Part shown: positions 1 to 10,178 of the stretch, piece by piece | Numbering within the stretch: the stretch's first letter is position 1 | Layout of the letters: every line of letters starts with the position of its first letter | Assembly (NCBI RefSeq): GCF_034059295.1 | Contig: NZ_CP139141.1 | Location: 3,393,001 to 3,457,000 of the forward strand | Length of the DNA: 64,000 nucleotides | DNA from: Pseudomonas sp. HR96 | Lineage (GTDB): Bacteria; Pseudomonadota; Gammaproteobacteria; Pseudomonadales; Pseudomonadaceae | Direction: 5' to 3' | Translations under genes and position numbers: made by a program | Notes under the pieces: model-generated | What the model was told of the DNA's origin: nothing | Database searches by the model: none | The model's input: the letters and a program-made list of their open reading frames with translations, nothing else

Positions 1-546
1 TCGGTCACCGACGGCAGCGCCAGCCACCCAGGCTCCGCACTCTGGCCCAGCCAGCGCCTGAGCGTGGTCCGCCCGCAGGAGAGCGCTCAGGCCTTGCACC
101 GCCTGGGTCTGCCCCTGCACAGCCTGCAGTGGCTACGCGGCGGCTTCGCTGACAGCGGCGTCGCCGGGCAGGAAGCCGAGCTGCGTGAGTTTCTCGAACG
201 CTACCTGCGCGCCGATGACGTGGTCTTCAGCACTTGGCGCGAAGACGGGCACACCGACCACGAAGCGGTAGGCCGCGCCAGCCACCAGGCCGCACAGGCC
301 TGCGGCTGCACCTTTCACGAGCTGCCGATCTGGACCTGGCATTGGGCTAGCCCCGAAGACAGCCAAGTGCCCTGGTACCGCGCCCGCAAGCTTCACCTCA
401 GCCCGCAGATGGTGGCGCGCAAACGCCACGCTGCCCATGCCTTCGCTAGCCAACTGCAGGGTGACCCCGCCATCGGCCTGCCGCCGGTACTCGCCCCCTA
501 CGTGCTCGACCGCCTGCTGCGGCCCTTCGAAGTGGTGTTTCTATGA
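1..546 (+). CDS. PIG-L family deacetylase, 5' truncated by window edge
   Basis: This is the C-terminal 181 codons of a protein whose start lies upstream of the window; the frame is open from base 1. PIG-L/LmbE enzymes are zinc-dependent N-deacetylases acting on GlcNAc-type substrates. The fragment opens with a VTDGSASHPGS stretch, the usual TDGExSHPG loop following the metal-binding motif, and has a second family motif GHTDHEAVGR that supplies metal and catalytic His/Asp residues. A GTG at 64 could be mistaken for the start, but the conserved motif lies upstream of it. The stop overlaps the methyltransferase start as ATGA (543-546), so the two are translationally coupled, probably in one carbohydrate or lipid modification operon. 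The substrate is unknown. Confidence 0.88.
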   Translation, partial: SVTDGSASHPGSALWPSQRLSVVRPQESAQALHRLGLPLHSLQWLRGGFADSGVAGQEAELREFLERYLRADDVVFSTWREDGHTDHEAVGRASHQAAQACGCTFHELPIWTWHWASPEDSQVPWYRARKLHLSPQMVARKRHAAHAFASQLQGDPAIGLPPVLAPYVLDRLLRPFEVVFL

Positions 547-1142
547 GCGTTGAAGACACCTACTTCGACAGCCTGTTCAAGGGCAACGACGACCCTTGGG
601 CGATGCGTGATCGCTGGTATGAGCAACGCAAGCGCGCCCTGTTGATGGCCTGCCTGCCCCGTCGGCAGTATCGCTCGGTATTCGAGCCAGGCTGTGCCAA
701 CGGCGAGACCAGCGCCGAGCTCGCCGGCCGTTGCGCGGCGCTGCTGTGCAGCGATACCGCGGCCGCTGCCGTGGCGCTCACACGCCAACGACTGCAGGGC
801 CAGCCCCATGTTCGCGTCGAGCATGGACGCCAGCCGCAGCAATGGCCGGCGGGAACCTTCGATCTGATCGTCCTCAACGAATTGTGCTACTACCTGGACA
901 GCGCTGCGCTGGATGAACTGATCGAGCGCGCCCTCGCCTCGTTGAGCGCTGACGGCCAATTGCTGGCCTGTCACTGGCGCGCGCCGATCGAGGGTTGCGA
1001 GCTGGATGCCGAGCAGGTGCATCGGCGTTTGCGGCACAAACTGCCCATGACCCACCTGCTGCAGCACGAGGAACCCGACTTCCTGCTCGACCTGTTCAGC
1101 CGCGACCCACTGTCGGTTGCCCAGCACGAAGGCCTGGCCTAG
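543..1142 (+). CDS. NodS-like SAM-dependent methyltransferase
   Basis: 199 residues, the usual size of NodS-type class I methyltransferases. The SAM-binding glycine motif FEPGCANGETSAEL is at about residues 47-60, followed by an acidic strand end (CSD) and the GTFDLIVLNELCYYL motif IV/post-I region near 103-117. NodS N-methylates an amino sugar after deacetylation, so coupling to a PIG-L deacetylase just upstream (4-base overlap) makes a deacetylate-then-methylate sequence plausible. That functional link is inference; the fold assignment is firm. No membrane segment or signal peptide is visible, so it is cytoplasmic. Confidence 0.85.
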   Translation: MSVEDTYFDSLFKGNDDPWAMRDRWYEQRKRALLMACLPRRQYRSVFEPGCANGETSAELAGRCAALLCSDTAAAAVALTRQRLQGQPHVRVEHGRQPQQWPAGTFDLIVLNELCYYLDSAALDELIERALASLSADGQLLACHWRAPIEGCELDAEQVHRRLRHKLPMTHLLQHEEPDFLLDLFSRDPLSVAQHEGLA

Positions 1143-1212
1143 AGAGGTGCGGCCGAACTCCGGCGCGGGGATCCAGTCCCAATAGACAGGACCCTCGCGA
1201 CAGGACGCTCTT

Positions 1213-2001
1213 GTGGACGCCGAAACCGAAACGCCGCCGCTGCCCGTGGATGCTCGCCCCGTACATCGCCTGCGGGTGCTGACGGTCAATACCCATAAGG
1301 GTTTCACCACCTTCAACCGGCGGTTCATTCTGCCGGAGCTGCGCGAGGCGGTGCGCAGCACCAGCGCCGACCTGGTGTTCCTCCAGGAAGTGCTCGGTGG
1401 CCACGACGGCCATGCCTCGCGCTTCAGCAACTGGCCACAAATGTCGCAGTACGAGTTTCTCGCCGATACCATGTGGAGCGACTTCGCTTACGGGCGCAAC
1501 GCGGTCTACCCCGACGGCCATCATGGCAACGCCCTGCTCTCCAAGTACCCGATCCTGCGCCATCGCAATCTCGACGTTTCCATCACTGGCCCCGAGCGTC
1601 GAGGGTTGCTGCACTGCGTACTGCAGGTGCCAGGGCACGACGAGGTGCACGCCATTTGCGTGCACCTCTCGTTGCTGGAAAGTCATCGTCAGCAGCAGCT
1701 GGTGCTGATGCGCCAGTTGCTCGACTCGCTGCCGCCCGACGCGCCGGTCATCATCGCCGGGGATTTCAACGACTGGAAATTGCGAGGGAATTCAACGCTG
1801 AGCCAAGGCAAGGACCTGCATGAAGCGTTCGAGCGCCACCATGGCAAGTTGGCCAAGACCTACCCTGCACGGTTTCCGCTATTGCGCCTGGATCGGATCT
1901 ACCTGCGCAATGCGACCAGCCATGAGCCGAGGATTCTGGGCAACAAGCCCTGGAGTCATCTGTCCGATCATTTGCCGCTGGCGGTTGAAGTGCACCTGTA
2001 G
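1213..2001 (+). CDS. endonuclease/exonuclease/phosphatase (EEP) family hydrolase
   Basis: 262 residues starting at GTG 1213; AGGA at 1202-1205 sits 7 bases upstream. All EEP landmarks are present in order: TVNTHKGF (metal-site Asn), FLQEV (metal Glu), GNALLSKYPI, CVHLSLLE (catalytic His), IIAGDFNDWK (Asp/Asn), RLDRIYLR and a terminal LSDHLPL (Asp-His). These Mg-dependent enzymes cut phosphodiester or phosphomonoester bonds. No signal peptide is evident, so it is probably cytosolic. In pseudomonads such genes often sit with cardiolipin synthase genes, but none is in view here. The substrate (nucleic acid, phospholipid headgroup or inositol phosphate) cannot be read from sequence. It follows the methyltransferase by 70 bases and could be co-transcribed. 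Confidence 0.85.
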   Translation: MDAETETPPLPVDARPVHRLRVLTVNTHKGFTTFNRRFILPELREAVRSTSADLVFLQEVLGGHDGHASRFSNWPQMSQYEFLADTMWSDFAYGRNAVYPDGHHGNALLSKYPILRHRNLDVSITGPERRGLLHCVLQVPGHDEVHAICVHLSLLESHRQQQLVLMRQLLDSLPPDAPVIIAGDFNDWKLRGNSTLSQGKDLHEAFERHHGKLAKTYPARFPLLRLDRIYLRNATSHEPRILGNKPWSHLSDHLPLAVEVHL

Positions 2002-2013
2002 CCGACTCTGCGG

Positions 2014-2223
2014 CTACTTGCCCTGGAAATAGAACAACATGCCGTACAAGGTCAAGATGATCACAGCGGGCAGACCCATCTCCCATAGACCAATCCTTTC
2101 AGCCCAGGTGGGTTTGCGCGAAGCACGCTCATCCAGCTCTTGCAGGTATCGCAAATCGGATTCGAGCGCTCGGCGGCAGACCTCATCCATATCAATTTTG
2201 CCATTCGAGGTTTGATCGTTCAT
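2014..2223 (-). CDS. small membrane protein, C-terminal TM anchor
   Basis: 69 residues beginning MNDQTSNGK; ATG 2223 is preferred over an upstream in-frame ATG because GGGAGG lies just before it. The N-terminal two thirds is charged and helical (ESDLRYLQELDERA). A single hydrophobic segment (LPAVIILTLYGMLFYF) ends the protein, so the topology is probably tail-anchored in the inner membrane. It follows the 2240-2431 gene by 16 bases and is presumably in its operon. I do not recognise a named family. Placement beside stress-solute genes hints at an envelope or osmotic stress role, but that is guesswork. Confidence 0.65.
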   Translation of the reverse strand: MNDQTSNGKIDMDEVCRRALESDLRYLQELDERASRKPTWAERIGLWEMGLPAVIILTLYGMLFYFQGK

Positions 2224-2239
2224 GGCGCCTCCCAGGCGT

Positions 2240-2431
2240 TCACGACAGCAACAATTTGAACAGTGCCACAATGGCAGTGAGAAGCCCGGCCATCACAACG
2301 ACGGGATAGAGTTTGCCCTCGCGCCGGAGTTTTTTTATCTCCTCCTGCAGCTTGTCCGATTCGATTTGCGTCTTGCGGTTGGCCAGTACCCGTTGACTGA
2401 GTTCGAGGCTTTCCAGGCTCTCTTGCGACAT
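2240..2431 (-). CDS. small coiled-coil protein with C-terminal TM segment
   Basis: 63 residues from MSQESLESLE; the ATG at 2431 follows an excellent GGAGGGAAG ribosome site, so longer upstream readings are not used. Residues about 5-40 form a charged heptad-like helix (QIESDKLQEEIKKLRREGK) and the end is a hydrophobic helix (VVVMAGLLTAIVALFKLLL). It has the same layout as the next gene downstream (2014-2223): a soluble helix followed by a tail anchor, which suggests the two may pair. No known domain is recognised. Confidence 0.65.
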   Translation of the reverse strand: MSQESLESLELSQRVLANRKTQIESDKLQEEIKKLRREGKLYPVVVMAGLLTAIVALFKLLLS

Positions 2432-2508
2432 GGCTTCCCTCCCAGTGTGTGCGTATCCATACGCTAGATCGGGTGGAATTATGCGCTTAAATGACGCGGA
2501 AGAAGCGC

Positions 2509-2538
2509 CTTGGCAAATGCGGTAACACATTTGCCAGG
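2509..2538 (-). terminator. stem-loop downstream of glgB
   Basis: Perfect 9-bp inverted repeat TGGCAAATG / CATTTGCCA (2511-2519 and 2528-2536) with an 8-base loop, extendable by a G-T and a C-G pair. It lies 18 bases after the glgB stop on the minus strand, between that operon and the small-protein operon. There is no clear T-run, so a role as attenuator or RNA 3'-end stabiliser is as likely as classical termination. Confidence 0.45.
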
Positions 2539-2555
2539 ACGCCCCAAGGGGAAGG

Positions 2556-4784
2556 TCAGGACTGCGGCTTGAGAATCAGCACGCCGAGGGGAGGCAAGTT
2601 AAGGCTCAACGACAAGGGTTGGCCATGGCTGGGAACATGCTCGGTCTCCACCGCGCCGCCGTTGCCGAAGTTGGAGCCGGCATACAGGTCGGCGTCACTG
2701 TTGAGCACCTCGCTCCAGCGTTCGGCGAACGGCACGCCCACCCGGTAGTTTTCGCGCGGTACCGGGGTGAAGTTACCTACCACCAGCACCGGCTCGCCCT
2801 CGCGACTCCAGCGCAACCAGGCGAACACGCTGTTGGCGGCATCGTCACCAATCAGCCACTGGAAGCCTTGGGGTTGGCAATCCTGATCGTGCAACGCGGG
2901 CTCGCTGCGGTACAGGCGGTTGAGGTCGCCTACCAGCTTCTGGACACCCAAGTGCTCGGAATACTGGGTAAGGTACCAGTCCAGCTGGTGGTCATGGTTC
3001 CATTCGCGCCATTGGCCAAATTCACAGCCCATGAACAACAGCTTCTTGCCCGGGTGCGTCCACATGAACGTCAGGTAGGCGCGCAGGTTGGCAAACTTCT
3101 GCCAGCGATCACCGGGCATCTTGTCGATCAGCGAATGCTTGCCATGCACCACTTCATCGTGGGAGATCGGCAGTACGAAGCGCTCGGAAAACGCGTACAT
3201 CAAGCCGAAGCTCAGCTCGCTGTGATGGTGCGCGCGATGAATCGGGTCGTTCTGCATGTAGTGCAGCGTGTCATGCATCCAGCCCATGTTCCATTTGTAG
3301 TCGAACCCCAGGCCACCCTGCTGGGTTGGCTGGCTGACCCCCGGCCAGGCCGTGGACTCCTCGGCGATCACCAGGGCACCGGGTGCCTCGATGGCCACCA
3401 CGTCGTTGAGGTGACGGAGAAACTCGATGGCCTCGATATTCTCGCGACCGCCGTACTTGTTGGGGATCCACTCGCCGGCCTTGCGCGAATAGTCGCGGTA
3501 GAGCATCGACGCCACGGCGTCCACGCGCAGCCCATCGATATGGTAGTTCTTCAACCAGTGCACCGCCGAGGCAATCATGAAGCCATGCACCTCGGTGCGG
3601 CCCAGATTGTAGATCAGTGTGTCCCAATCCTGGTGGAAACCTTCCAGCGGGTTGTCGTACTCGTACAGGGCGGTACCGTCGAAACGGGCCAGGCCGTGAG
3701 TGTCGGTGGGAAAATGCGCCGGCACCCAGTCGAGGATGATGCCGATGCCGGCCTTGTGGCAGGCATTGACGAATTCGGCGAAGTCTTCCGGAGTGCCATA
3801 GCGCGCCGACGGAGCGAACTGCGACAGCGGTTGGTAGCCCCAGGAGCCGCCGAACGGGTGCTCCATGATCGGCATCAACTCGATGTGGGTAAAGCCGGTC
3901 TGCTGCACGTAGGGGATCAGCCGTTCGGCCAGCTCGTGCCAGTTATAGGAACGCACCACTTCGCCCGCCTCGTCCAACTCGCACATCCACGAGCCGGCAT
4001 GCAGCTCGTAGATGGACAGGGGGGCATGGACGCTGTGGCGCTCGGGGCGCTTGTCGAGCCACTCCTGGTCGTCCCAGTTGAACTGCAACGGCTTGGCCAC
4101 CCGCGAACCGGTTGCCGGCGGCAGTTCGGTCTGCAGCGCTACTGGGTCGGCCTTGAGCGGCAGAATGCCGCTGTGCGCCAGCACTTCGTACTTGTACGAC
4201 TCGCCAGGCTGCAGGCGCGGGATGAAAATCTCCCAGACCCCGCTGGGGTGACGAAGGCGCATCGGGTGGCGACGGCCATCCCAGACGTTGAAGTCACCGA
4301 CCACCGAGACGCGCCGGGCGTTCGGCGCCCAGACGGCGAACCGCACGCCCTCGACGCCATCGACCTGCACGAACTGCGCGCCCAGGGCATGGCCGAGATC
4401 GCGATGGTTGCCTTCGGCGAACAGATAGAGGTCCATCTCGCCGAGCAATTCACCATAGCTGTAGGGGTCTTCGCTGACCTGCTCACCGCCTGCCCACTGA
4501 ACCTTCAGCAGGTAGGGTTGGCGCTGGTCGAAGTGGCCGACGAAAAATCCCGGTGTGGTGCTGAGCTCCAGTTGACCCAGGGCTTCACCGGAGTCCCGGG
4601 CCAACACTTGGACACTCAACGCATTGGGCAGGTAGGCGCGAATATATTGCCCCTGCGCGCCATCGTGGTGCGGGCCGAGGATCGAAAACGGGTCGTGGTG
4701 CTCGGCGCGGATCAGCGCTTCGATGTCGGCTTGGCTCGGCAGCGCGCCGCCCTGGCCTGGTCCTTGTTCTTTTTGCGCACTCAT
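2556..4784 (-). CDS. glgB: 1,4-alpha-glucan branching enzyme GlgB
   Basis: 742 residues, the full GlgB length. It transfers alpha-1,4 oligoglucan segments to 6-OH positions, making alpha-1,6 branches. Order of domains: N1/CBM48 modules (about 20-230), a GH13 (beta/alpha)8 barrel (about 250-610) and a C-terminal all-beta domain. The nucleophile is D422 in [12 protein letters not shown] and the acid/base is E475 in [22 protein letters not shown] carries the third acidic residue. The start codon overlaps the treS stop by one base (TAATG), so it is translated with treS. It is the last step of the GlgE pathway: branched alpha-glucan made here is extended by GlgE from maltose 1-phosphate. Confidence 0.97.
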   Translation of the reverse strand: MSAQKEQGPGQGGALPSQADIEALIRAEHHDPFSILGPHHDGAQGQYIRAYLPNALSVQVLARDSGEALGQLELSTTPGFFVGHFDQRQPYLLKVQWAGGEQVSEDPYSYGELLGEMDLYLFAEGNHRDLGHALGAQFVQVDGVEGVRFAVWAPNARRVSVVGDFNVWDGRRHPMRLRHPSGVWEIFIPRLQPGESYKYEVLAHSGILPLKADPVALQTELPPATGSRVAKPLQFNWDDQEWLDKRPERHSVHAPLSIYELHAGSWMCELDEAGEVVRSYNWHELAERLIPYVQQTGFTHIELMPIMEHPFGGSWGYQPLSQFAPSARYGTPEDFAEFVNACHKAGIGIILDWVPAHFPTDTHGLARFDGTALYEYDNPLEGFHQDWDTLIYNLGRTEVHGFMIASAVHWLKNYHIDGLRVDAVASMLYRDYSRKAGEWIPNKYGGRENIEAIEFLRHLNDVVAIEAPGALVIAEESTAWPGVSQPTQQGGLGFDYKWNMGWMHDTLHYMQNDPIHRAHHHSELSFGLMYAFSERFVLPISHDEVVHGKHSLIDKMPGDRWQKFANLRAYLTFMWTHPGKKLLFMGCEFGQWREWNHDHQLDWYLTQYSEHLGVQKLVGDLNRLYRSEPALHDQDCQPQGFQWLIGDDAANSVFAWLRWSREGEPVLVVGNFTPVPRENYRVGVPFAERWSEVLNSDADLYAGSNFGNGGAVETEHVPSHGQPLSLSLNLPPLGVLILKPQS

Positions 4785-7700
4785 TACGACTCTCCCCTTG
4801 TGCTTAGCAGCCCGAACAAGCCATGCAAAGGCACGGCCAGCCAGCTCGGACGATTCTCGGCTTCGTAAGCTATTTCATAGGCAGCCTTTTCCAGGCTGAA
4901 CAATTCCAGCGCTGCGCGCTCGCCGTCGGCATGTTGCCAGGCGTGCGGCAAGCTGGCGGTGGCCAGACCATAGGCCTCGATGAAGGCCTGTCTGGCCTCT
5001 TTCAAATAGCGCTCGGCAACACGCTCACGGGCCTGCGCAGCCTGCTCCGAGACGTCGACGCTCTGCGCGTTGCGCACCGCCATGGCCGCGGCGTAGTCGA
5101 AGGAGCGCAGCACACCGCTGACATCCTTGTACGGGCTGTACATGCCGCGGCGCTCTTCCAGCGGCCGTGCCGGTTCGCCTTCGAAGTCGATCAGGTAGGC
5201 GTCGCCCTGCACCACCAGGATCTGCCCCAGGTGCAGGTCGCCGTGCACCCGCATGATCAGGCCGCCCACCGCTTGCTGGCACAGCTGCTCGACATGCGCG
5301 AGAAGGCCCTGGCGCTGGCCGAGCAGTTTATCCACCAGGGTGCGCGACTCTTCGTCCAGGTCAGGCTTGCGCTGCTCAAGCAGCTGCAAAGCGCGCTCGA
5401 CCTGAGTGGTGATGCTCTGCTGCCAGAGCTCGGCGTCCTGCTGGGCGCTGGGCCGCGAGCGAAACGCCGGGTCATCGGTCGGCGCCCCCAGCACCTGGTG
5501 CATTTCGCCCAGGCGCTGGCCCAGCAGGCCGGCGAAATCGGCCAGCTCGCCCAAGGCGTTGTAATGCTGTTGCTGCTCTGAACGGGCAGTGTCCATCTCG
5601 TCGCGGATGGCCCGATCAAGGTTGTTCTGGGTCCACTCCCAGGCATCACCCTGGTTGGCCAGGAAACCTTGGGCGATCATCAGCAGGTTCGGCGTGCCAT
5701 CAGCGCCCACCCGGCTCACCGAGCCCGACAGAGGCGAAATATTGGCGTAGCCGGCGTTGGTCAGGTAGGCACCCATCTCAAGCTCGGGGTGGATGCCGGG
5801 GTTGACCCGGCGAATCATCTTGAGAACCATGGCGCCACCGACCACCACCGAGCTGTTGGACTGCTCGGCGGCCAGGTAGCGGATCGGCGATTCGTCGTTC
5901 AGGCCAAGCCTGGCGAGCTGCGCGGTCGGTTCGAAACGGATCTCGCCGTCGCCGGTGGCCAGCTTCAGATTGCCCTGCACAGCCGCGACGACCGCGTGGA
6001 TGAACGTCTCGAGGACGAACGCGTCGGTGATCAGGCCAACCTGGCGACCGCGACGCACCCGTGACAACGCCAGCTGCTGCGGCAAGGCACTGCTGAAGTG
6101 CTCTTCACCGAGGAAGCCGAACGGAAACTGATAGCGGCTGACCGAGTTGTCGCCGCCAGTGACTTCGATCTCGCTGAACAGCACCGGGCTGGTCGGCTTG
6201 CCGAAACGCACGCCGTAAGCGATGCGCACCTGGGCAACCCCTGCATCCTTGCCGCCGAACCAGCGGCGCTTGGGCAGGTACTGCGGCAAGGCGTTGTCTT
6301 CCAGGGCCGTACGGGACGGCTGGTCGAGCAACTCTTCCATGCGCTTTTTCAGCACAAGGGTGGTGAAGTCCGGCAGACTTTGCGCCGGTTCGACGTGCCA
6401 ACTGGGCATTTGCGCCTCCGGGGCGAGCAAGAACCAATAGAACCCATAAGGTGGCAGGGTGAGCAGGAAGTTCAACTGCCCGATCGGCGGGAACGCGCTG
6501 CCGCCGAGCATCTCCACTGGCACCATACCCGCGTACTGCGACAATTCCAGCTCGGCCGCCTGGGCCGCGCGCGAGACGTTGGCCACGCACAGGATGATTT
6601 CCGACTTGCCATCCGGCGCCGTGTACTCGCGTATGTAGGCCAGGATGCGGCGGTTGGTCGGGGTCAGCATCTTCAGCGTTCCGCGGCCGAACGCCTTTTG
6701 CTGCTTGCGCACACCGAGCATGCGCCGGTGCCAGTTAAGCAACGAGTGGGCGTCGCTGGCCTGGGTCTCGACATTGACCGACAGGTACCCGTAAAGCGGG
6801 TCCTGAATCGGCGGCAGGACCAGGCTGGCCGGGTCGGCGCGGGAGAAACCGCCATTGCGGTCGATGGACCATTGCATCGGCGTGCGCACGCCATCGCGGT
6901 CGCCCAGGTAGATGTTGTCGCCCATGCCGATCTCGTCGCCATAGTAGATGGTCGGCGTGCCGGGCATGGACAGCAGCAGACTGTTGAGCAGTTCGATGCG
7001 CCGACGATCACGCTCGAGCAGCGGCGCCAGGCGCCGGCGGATGCCCAGGTTGATCCGCGCGCGGCGATCGGCGGCGTAGTAGTTCCACAGATAGTCGCGC
7101 TCGCGATCGGTGACCATTTCCAGGGTCAGCTCGTCGTGGTTGCGCAAAAATATCGCCCATTGGCAGTTGGCCGGAATCTCCGGGGTCTGGCGCAGAATAT
7201 CGGTGATCGGAAAGCGGTCTTCCTGAGCCACGGCCATGTACATGCGCGGCATCAACGGGAAATGGAAAGCCATGTGGCATTCGTCGCCGTCCTTGCCATG
7301 CACGTCGCCGAAGTACTGCTGAGTGTCCTCCGGCCATTGGTTGGCCTCTGCCAGCAGCATGCGGTCAGGATAATTGGCGTCGATTTCGGCGCGAATCTGT
7401 TTGAGCACCTGGTGAGTCTCGGGCAGGTTCTCGTTGTTGGTGCCGTCGCGCTCGATCAGGTAGGGGATGGCATCCAGCCGCAGGCCGTCGATGCCCATGT
7501 CCAGCCAGTAGCGCATCACCCCGAGCACCGCTTTCATGACCTGCGGGTTATCGAAGTTGAGATCCGGCTGGTGCGAATAGAATCGATGCCAGAAGTACTG
7601 GCCGGCCACCGGGTCCCAGGTCCAGTTGGACTTCTCGGTGTCGAGAAAGATGATCCGCGTGCCGTCGTACTTGCTGTCGGTGTCCGACCACACGTAGAAG

Positions 7701-8107
7701 TCACGAGCCCGCGAGCCAGGCTTGGCCCGGCGCGCGCGCTGGAACCAGGGGTGCTGGTCGGAAGTGTGGTTGATGACCAGTTCGGTGATCACCCGCAGGT
7801 TGCGCGCATGGGCCTCGGCGATGAAGCGACGCACATCGGCCATGGTCCCGTAGTCGCTGTGCACCGCTTTGTATTCGGAGATGTCGTAGCCGTCGTCGCG
7901 CCGTGGCGAGGGGTAGAACGGCAACAGCCAGATGGTGTTGACGCCCAGCTCGGCGATGTAGTCGAGCTTGCCGATCAGGCCCGGAAAGTCACCGATGCCG
8001 TCATTGTTGGAGTCGGCATAGGACTTCACGTGAACCTGATAGATGACCGCATCCTTGTACCAGAGCGGGTCCTTGATGAATTCGGCGGACCGGGGTTTCT
8101 TCGCCAT
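4784..8107 (-). CDS. treS: trehalose synthase / maltokinase fusion TreS-Mak
   Basis: 1107 residues, twice the size of a lone TreS, because a maltokinase is fused at the C terminus. The N-terminal GH13 domain (1 to about 545) interconverts trehalose and maltose; D212 ([10 protein letters not shown]), E254 ([11 protein letters not shown]) and D325 ([10 protein letters not shown]) are the catalytic triad. From about residue 580 the Pep2/Mak kinase domain begins ([12 protein letters not shown] cap). It carries HGDLHLGQ at 955-962 as catalytic loop and DFEGEP as metal site, and makes maltose 1-phosphate with ATP. It lies between glgE (46-bp gap upstream) and glgB (1-base overlap), so one polypeptide supplies the GlgE substrate from trehalose. 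Confidence 0.97.
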   Translation of the reverse strand: MAKKPRSAEFIKDPLWYKDAVIYQVHVKSYADSNNDGIGDFPGLIGKLDYIAELGVNTIWLLPFYPSPRRDDGYDISEYKAVHSDYGTMADVRRFIAEAHARNLRVITELVINHTSDQHPWFQRARRAKPGSRARDFYVWSDTDSKYDGTRIIFLDTEKSNWTWDPVAGQYFWHRFYSHQPDLNFDNPQVMKAVLGVMRYWLDMGIDGLRLDAIPYLIERDGTNNENLPETHQVLKQIRAEIDANYPDRMLLAEANQWPEDTQQYFGDVHGKDGDECHMAFHFPLMPRMYMAVAQEDRFPITDILRQTPEIPANCQWAIFLRNHDELTLEMVTDRERDYLWNYYAADRRARINLGIRRRLAPLLERDRRRIELLNSLLLSMPGTPTIYYGDEIGMGDNIYLGDRDGVRTPMQWSIDRNGGFSRADPASLVLPPIQDPLYGYLSVNVETQASDAHSLLNWHRRMLGVRKQQKAFGRGTLKMLTPTNRRILAYIREYTAPDGKSEIILCVANVSRAAQAAELELSQYAGMVPVEMLGGSAFPPIGQLNFLLTLPPYGFYWFLLAPEAQMPSWHVEPAQSLPDFTTLVLKKRMEELLDQPSRTALEDNALPQYLPKRRWFGGKDAGVAQVRIAYGVRFGKPTSPVLFSEIEVTGGDNSVSRYQFPFGFLGEEHFSSALPQQLALSRVRRGRQVGLITDAFVLETFIHAVVAAVQGNLKLATGDGEIRFEPTAQLARLGLNDESPIRYLAAEQSNSSVVVGGAMVLKMIRRVNPGIHPELEMGAYLTNAGYANISPLSGSVSRVGADGTPNLLMIAQGFLANQGDAWEWTQNNLDRAIRDEMDTARSEQQQHYNALGELADFAGLLGQRLGEMHQVLGAPTDDPAFRSRPSAQQDAELWQQSITTQVERALQLLEQRKPDLDEESRTLVDKLLGQRQGLLAHVEQLCQQAVGGLIMRVHGDLHLGQILVVQGDAYLIDFEGEPARPLEERRGMYSPYKDVSGVLRSFDYAAAMAVRNAQSVDVSEQAAQARERVAERYLKEARQAFIEAYGLATASLPHAWQHADGERAALELFSLEKAAYEIAYEAENRPSWLAVPLHGLFGLLSTRGES

Positions 8108-8153
8108 TGTTATTCCCTGTCAATCATGAGCGACGGTGGCATTTGCGCAGCGG

Positions 8154-10178
8154 TTACTCCGGCTTGCTGAATCGCCAGATCCCGAACGGCGTGCGCCAGG
8201 GCTCGATGCGCATCCATTGGGTCTTGCCGTACCAGGTCCAGCGATGGCCGGTCATCAGGTCTTCGCCATAGGAGGCCGCATTGTCGTCCAGCCCCAACTC
8301 CCACAACGGCAGTTCGAAGTTGGCTTCCTGGGCGTTGTGCGGATCGAGGCTGACGGCGACCAGAATGAAATTCTGGCGATCGGCCGTGCGTTTGCCGAAG
8401 TACAGGATGTTGTCGTTGTAGGCCTGGTAGAACTCGACCCCCAGATGCGTCTGCAATGCCGGGTTCTGCCGGCGGATGCGGTTGAGCTGAGCGATTTCGG
8501 CAATGATGTTGCCCGCCTGGGTGTAGTCGCGCGGGCGGATCTCGTACTTCTCCGAGTCCAGGTACTCTTCCTTGCCCGGGATGGGCGCGGATTCACACAG
8601 TTCGAAACCGGAGTACATGCCCCACAGCCCCGAACCCATGGTCGCCAGCGCAGCGCGGATGAGGAAACCCGCGCGCCCGGAGTCGTGCAGGAAGAAGGGG
8701 TTGATGTCCGGAGTGTTGACGAAGAAGTTGGGCCGGTAGCACCACGACAGCGGCGGCGAGTTCAGCTCGCCAAGGTAGGTCGCCAACTCGGTTTTGCTGT
8801 TGCGCCAGGTGAAATAGGTGTAGCTCTGGGAATAACCGACCTTGCCCAGCCGCGCCATCATCGCCGGCTTGGTGAAGGCCTCGGCGAGAAACATCACCGA
8901 CGGATCCTTGCTGCGCACGTCCTCGATCAGCCACTGCCAGAACGGCAAGGGCTTGGTGTGCGGGTTGTCGACCCGGAAAACCTTCACGCCCTCCTCGACC
9001 CAGCCGAGGATCACGTCGCGCAGCTCCAGCCACAGGCCGGGCACGGCGTCGGCGGCATAGAAATCGACGTTGACGATGTCCTGGTATTTTTTCGGCGGGT
9101 TTTCCGCGTAGCGGATGGTGCCGTCCGGGCGCCATGAGAACCAGCCAGGATGCTGCTGCAGCCAAGGGTGGTCCTGAGAACACTGGATGGCGAAATCCAG
9201 GGCGATTTCCAGGCCATGCTCGGCGGCGGCGGCCACCAGCCGACGGAAGTCTTCGCGGCTGCCTAGCTGCGGGTGGATGGCGTCATGGCCACCGTCGGCG
9301 CTCCCGATGGCATAGGGGCTGCCGACATCATCCGGGCCGGCGGTTAGGGAATTGTTGGGGCCCTTGCGGTGGGCGCGACCGATGGGGTGGATGGGCGGGA
9401 AATACAGCACATCAAAACCCATGTCGCGGATCATCGGCAGGCGGTTATGCACGTCGTTGAAAGTGCCGTGGCGCGACTTGTCATCGGTGATCGAGCGTGG
9501 GAACAGCTCGTACCAACTGGCGAATTGCGCTAGCGAGCGCTCCACTTCGACGGGAAACTCGGCGCTTTTGCTGAGAAACGCGCGGTGATCGGCCGACGCC
9601 ATCAAGGTGGCGGTTTCACTGTGCAGCAAGAGTTCGACCTGAGCCTCGCTGTCGAGGCCGGCAAGCCGGTCATGGAGGGCCATCAGCGACGCCTTCAGCG
9701 CGTCATCGCTGCGCTCGGCACTGTTGAGAATATGCAGCCGGCCTTCTTCCAACTCCAGTTTGATGGGCACGGCGGCAGCGTATTTCTTGCCCAACTCGTA
9801 TTGGTAACTGGCGAACTGGTCGATCCAGGCTTCGATGGCGAACACGTGGCGGCCGACCGTATCAATGGTCAGCGACGCCTGCCAGCTGTCGTTGCCCAGG
9901 TCGCGCATGCCGACGCTGTGCCAGTCACTTGCATTGACTTCGCGCCAGCGCAGCACGACGGCCAGCTTGTCATGACCATCGGCGTAGACCTTGCTGTCCA
10001 CGGTCAGGGTCTGGCCAACCACCGCCTTGACCGCGAACAGGCCACCCTCGATCACAGGGGTGGTCGACTCGATCACGATGCGCGGCAGTAACAGCGCCTG
10101 CGAGAGGCTCAGGGGCTGCCCCTGGGTCGCCTGCTGATCGGCGTTCTGGCCGGCTTCGAAAGGTTGATCTGCAGTCAT
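8154..10178 (-). CDS. glgE: alpha-1,4-glucan:maltose-1-phosphate maltosyltransferase GlgE
   Basis: 674 residues from MTADQPFEAG. ATG 10178 is chosen because AAAGGAG sits 9 bases upstream; the longer reading would place that site inside the protein. GlgE (GH13_3) adds maltosyl units from maltose 1-phosphate to alpha-glucan. Visible: an N-terminal beta domain (IVIESTTPVIEGG, about 35-135), a barrel with nucleophile D404 (VFRVDNPHTK) and acid E433 (FLAEAFTKP), and NTPDINPF, which carries the transition-state Asp. It is first in the minus-strand operon glgE-treS-glgB. The operon is expected to respond to osmotic or desiccation stress, as known for pseudomonad trehalose genes. Confidence 0.96.
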   Translation of the reverse strand: MTADQPFEAGQNADQQATQGQPLSLSQALLLPRIVIESTTPVIEGGLFAVKAVVGQTLTVDSKVYADGHDKLAVVLRWREVNASDWHSVGMRDLGNDSWQASLTIDTVGRHVFAIEAWIDQFASYQYELGKKYAAAVPIKLELEEGRLHILNSAERSDDALKASLMALHDRLAGLDSEAQVELLLHSETATLMASADHRAFLSKSAEFPVEVERSLAQFASWYELFPRSITDDKSRHGTFNDVHNRLPMIRDMGFDVLYFPPIHPIGRAHRKGPNNSLTAGPDDVGSPYAIGSADGGHDAIHPQLGSREDFRRLVAAAAEHGLEIALDFAIQCSQDHPWLQQHPGWFSWRPDGTIRYAENPPKKYQDIVNVDFYAADAVPGLWLELRDVILGWVEEGVKVFRVDNPHTKPLPFWQWLIEDVRSKDPSVMFLAEAFTKPAMMARLGKVGYSQSYTYFTWRNSKTELATYLGELNSPPLSWCYRPNFFVNTPDINPFFLHDSGRAGFLIRAALATMGSGLWGMYSGFELCESAPIPGKEEYLDSEKYEIRPRDYTQAGNIIAEIAQLNRIRRQNPALQTHLGVEFYQAYNDNILYFGKRTADRQNFILVAVSLDPHNAQEANFELPLWELGLDDNAASYGEDLMTGHRWTWYGKTQWMRIEPWRTPFGIWRFSKPE

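Noticed and set aside
2619-4868. 749-codon plus-strand open frame
   Set aside because: It is exactly antisense to glgB; the protein lacks any family pattern and is a by-product of high-GC codon use.
6098-8170. 690-codon plus-strand open frame
   Set aside because: Antisense shadow of treS, which has all catalytic motifs on the other strand.
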